Below, piece after piece: positions 51,065 through 51,723 of a stretch of 51,723 nt of DNA. How positions within the stretch are numbered: the stretch's first letter is position 1; every line of letters begins with the position of its first letter. The notes beneath the pieces are model-generated. The model saw nothing but the letters and a program-made list of their open reading frames with translations, did no database searches and was not told the DNA's origin. Location: positions 1 through 51,723 of the forward strand of contig CAZWCZ010000011.1 in the NCBI GenBank assembly GCA_964632165.1, in the 5' to 3' direction. Both the position numbers and the translations under genes were made by a program. Source of the DNA: SIG299 sp964632165. Lineage in GTDB: Bacteria > Bacillota > Clostridia > Lachnospirales > Lachnospiraceae.

Positions 51065-51723
51065 TGGCAGGGAAATGGGACATATTCTTTCCGGGGAACA
51101 GAAGCAGATGCTTGTAAAACAGAAATTACGTGAGAAAAAGCAGAAGAAAGTTCCTCGGACAGCCCAGCAGACCATTCCCTATAAGGAAATGTATAAAGAC
51201 GGTATCTGCCGTGTGGATGAGAAATATTTTACAAAGTGTATCCAGTTTTTTGATATTAACTATCAGCTGGCACAGAATGAGGATAAAACGGCAACCTTTG
51301 AATTTTGGTGTGATTTTTATAATTATTTTGATGCCAGTATTCATATTCAGTTATCCTGTATGAGCCAGTATGCAAACAGAATGGAAATGGAAAGTACCAT
51401 TGAAATTCCGCTTGCAGGGGATGATTTTGATGATATACGTGAGGAATACTCACAGATGCTTAAAGAGCAGCTTTCTAAGGGAAATAATGGTCTGGTCAGA
51501 AAGAAATTTGTAACCTTTGGTCTGGAAGCTGACAGCATCCGTACCGCAAAATCAAAACTGGAGAGAGTAGAAGCAGACATTATCAATAACTTAAAGCAGA
51601 TGGGTGTGGAGGCACATTCGCTTTCCGGTTATGAAAGACTTAAACTGCTGTATGAAACAATGAATCCTGAAACACAAGAGCCTTTCATTTTCAATTTTGA
51701 TATGATAGCACGTACAGGACTTT
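50988..51723 (+). CDS. VirB4-like conjugation ATPase, N-terminal part (window end)
   Basis: An open frame of at least 245 codons that runs off the window. I place the start at TTG 50988 because AGGAGG (50973-50978) lies nine bases upstream. The N-terminal extension is basic, then the sequence reads YKEMYKDGICRVDEKYFTKC and FFDINYQLAQNEDK, which are characteristic of VirB4/TraE-type proteins in Tn1549-like elements; the ATPase domain would lie beyond the edge. It overlaps prgI by 77 bases in another frame. Confidence 0.9.
   Translation, partial: MEQKKKPLKANPANANVQGAKLKVSNGREMGHILSGEQKQMLVKQKLREKKQKKVPRTAQQTIPYKEMYKDGICRVDEKYFTKCIQFFDINYQLAQNEDKTATFEFWCDFYNYFDASIHIQLSCMSQYANRMEMESTIEIPLAGDDFDDIREEYSQMLKEQLSKGNNGLVRKKFVTFGLEADSIRTAKSKLERVEADIINNLKQMGVEAHSLSGYERLKLLYETMNPETQEPFIFNFDMIARTGL

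Larger units (their letters stand above)
43838..51723 (+). mobile_element. Left part of a Tn1549/CTn-type integrative conjugative element
   Basis: From about 43838 to the window end the genes form the conjugation core of Tn1549-like elements: small membrane protein, parA, parB, DUF6017-type protein, pcfB, virD4, Maff2, VirB6/TrbL-like, MT-A70, prgI and virB4. The coding style is AT-richer than the preceding chromosome. The left boundary is inferred from the truncated pilin gene and is accurate to about ten bases. Integrase, relaxase and cargo are not in view, so the recombinase type is unknown. Confidence 0.88.

Overview
The window is a low-to-mid GC Clostridia chromosome segment, most likely Lachnospiraceae. 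The evidence is the gene set and style: an ATP-dependent PEP carboxykinase, short transaldolase plus transketolase, a permuted membrane-bound GH3, Cys-rich/CBM-like surface proteins, TPTPTA/PTPTVS linkers, a Met T-box, sporulation-linked small genes (bofA, yaaL-like, PdaA-like and SleB-like hydrolases) and a Tad/Flp pilus locus. No species can be named from sequence alone. One run of ten Ns (48551-48560) shows that this is a draft assembly.

Layout. 1-7.4 kb: a 5'-truncated tRNA-Met and a tRNA-Phe, then a probable operon of a small membrane protein, a 1489-residue permuted GH3 beta-glucosidase-like enzyme with three membrane segments, a repeat-containing surface protein and a GtrA-like membrane protein; tRNA-Lys follows with its own promoter. 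7.5-15.4 kb: PdaA-like deacetylase, transaldolase/transketolase, lgt, a two-component system and a PflX-type radical SAM protein. 15.4-26.6 kb: cyclophilin lipoprotein and aroA (minus strand), split ThrE-type exporter, small alarmone synthetase, SleB-like SH3 hydrolase, a probable HTH protein, M18 aminopeptidase, an unassigned structured RNA and T-box-controlled metG. 26.6-39.3 kb: flotillin, two GH43-like surface proteins, pckA, a DUF885 lipoprotein, a Cys-repeat surface protein, malQ, yaaL-like and bofA.

39.4-43.8 kb: a Tad (Flp-type IVb) pilus operon, tadZ-like, tadA, tadB and tadC, ending in the first ~19 codons of a Flp1-like pilin gene. That pilin gene is cut off by the left end of an AT-richer integrative conjugative element of the Tn1549/CTn type. 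The element runs past the right edge of the window and carries parA, parB, a DUF6017-type protein, pcfB, virD4-type coupling protein, Maff2, a VirB6/TrbL-like protein, an MT-A70 methyltransferase, PrgI and the start of VirB4.

How the parts work together. The glycan-related proteins (GH3, two GH43-like proteins, MalQ, CBM-like surface proteins) point to a gut or rumen fermenter degrading plant or host glycans and storing or using alpha-glucan. The pentose-phosphate pair and PEP carboxykinase fit that metabolism. The ICE insertion probably disables or alters the Tad pilus by removing the major pilin reading frame and separating the tad ATPase/platform genes from whatever pilin and tadE-like genes lie beyond the element. 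The most intriguing unexplained items are the promoter-plus-terminator RNA at about 23.9 kb and the surface-protein operon built around the permuted GH3.
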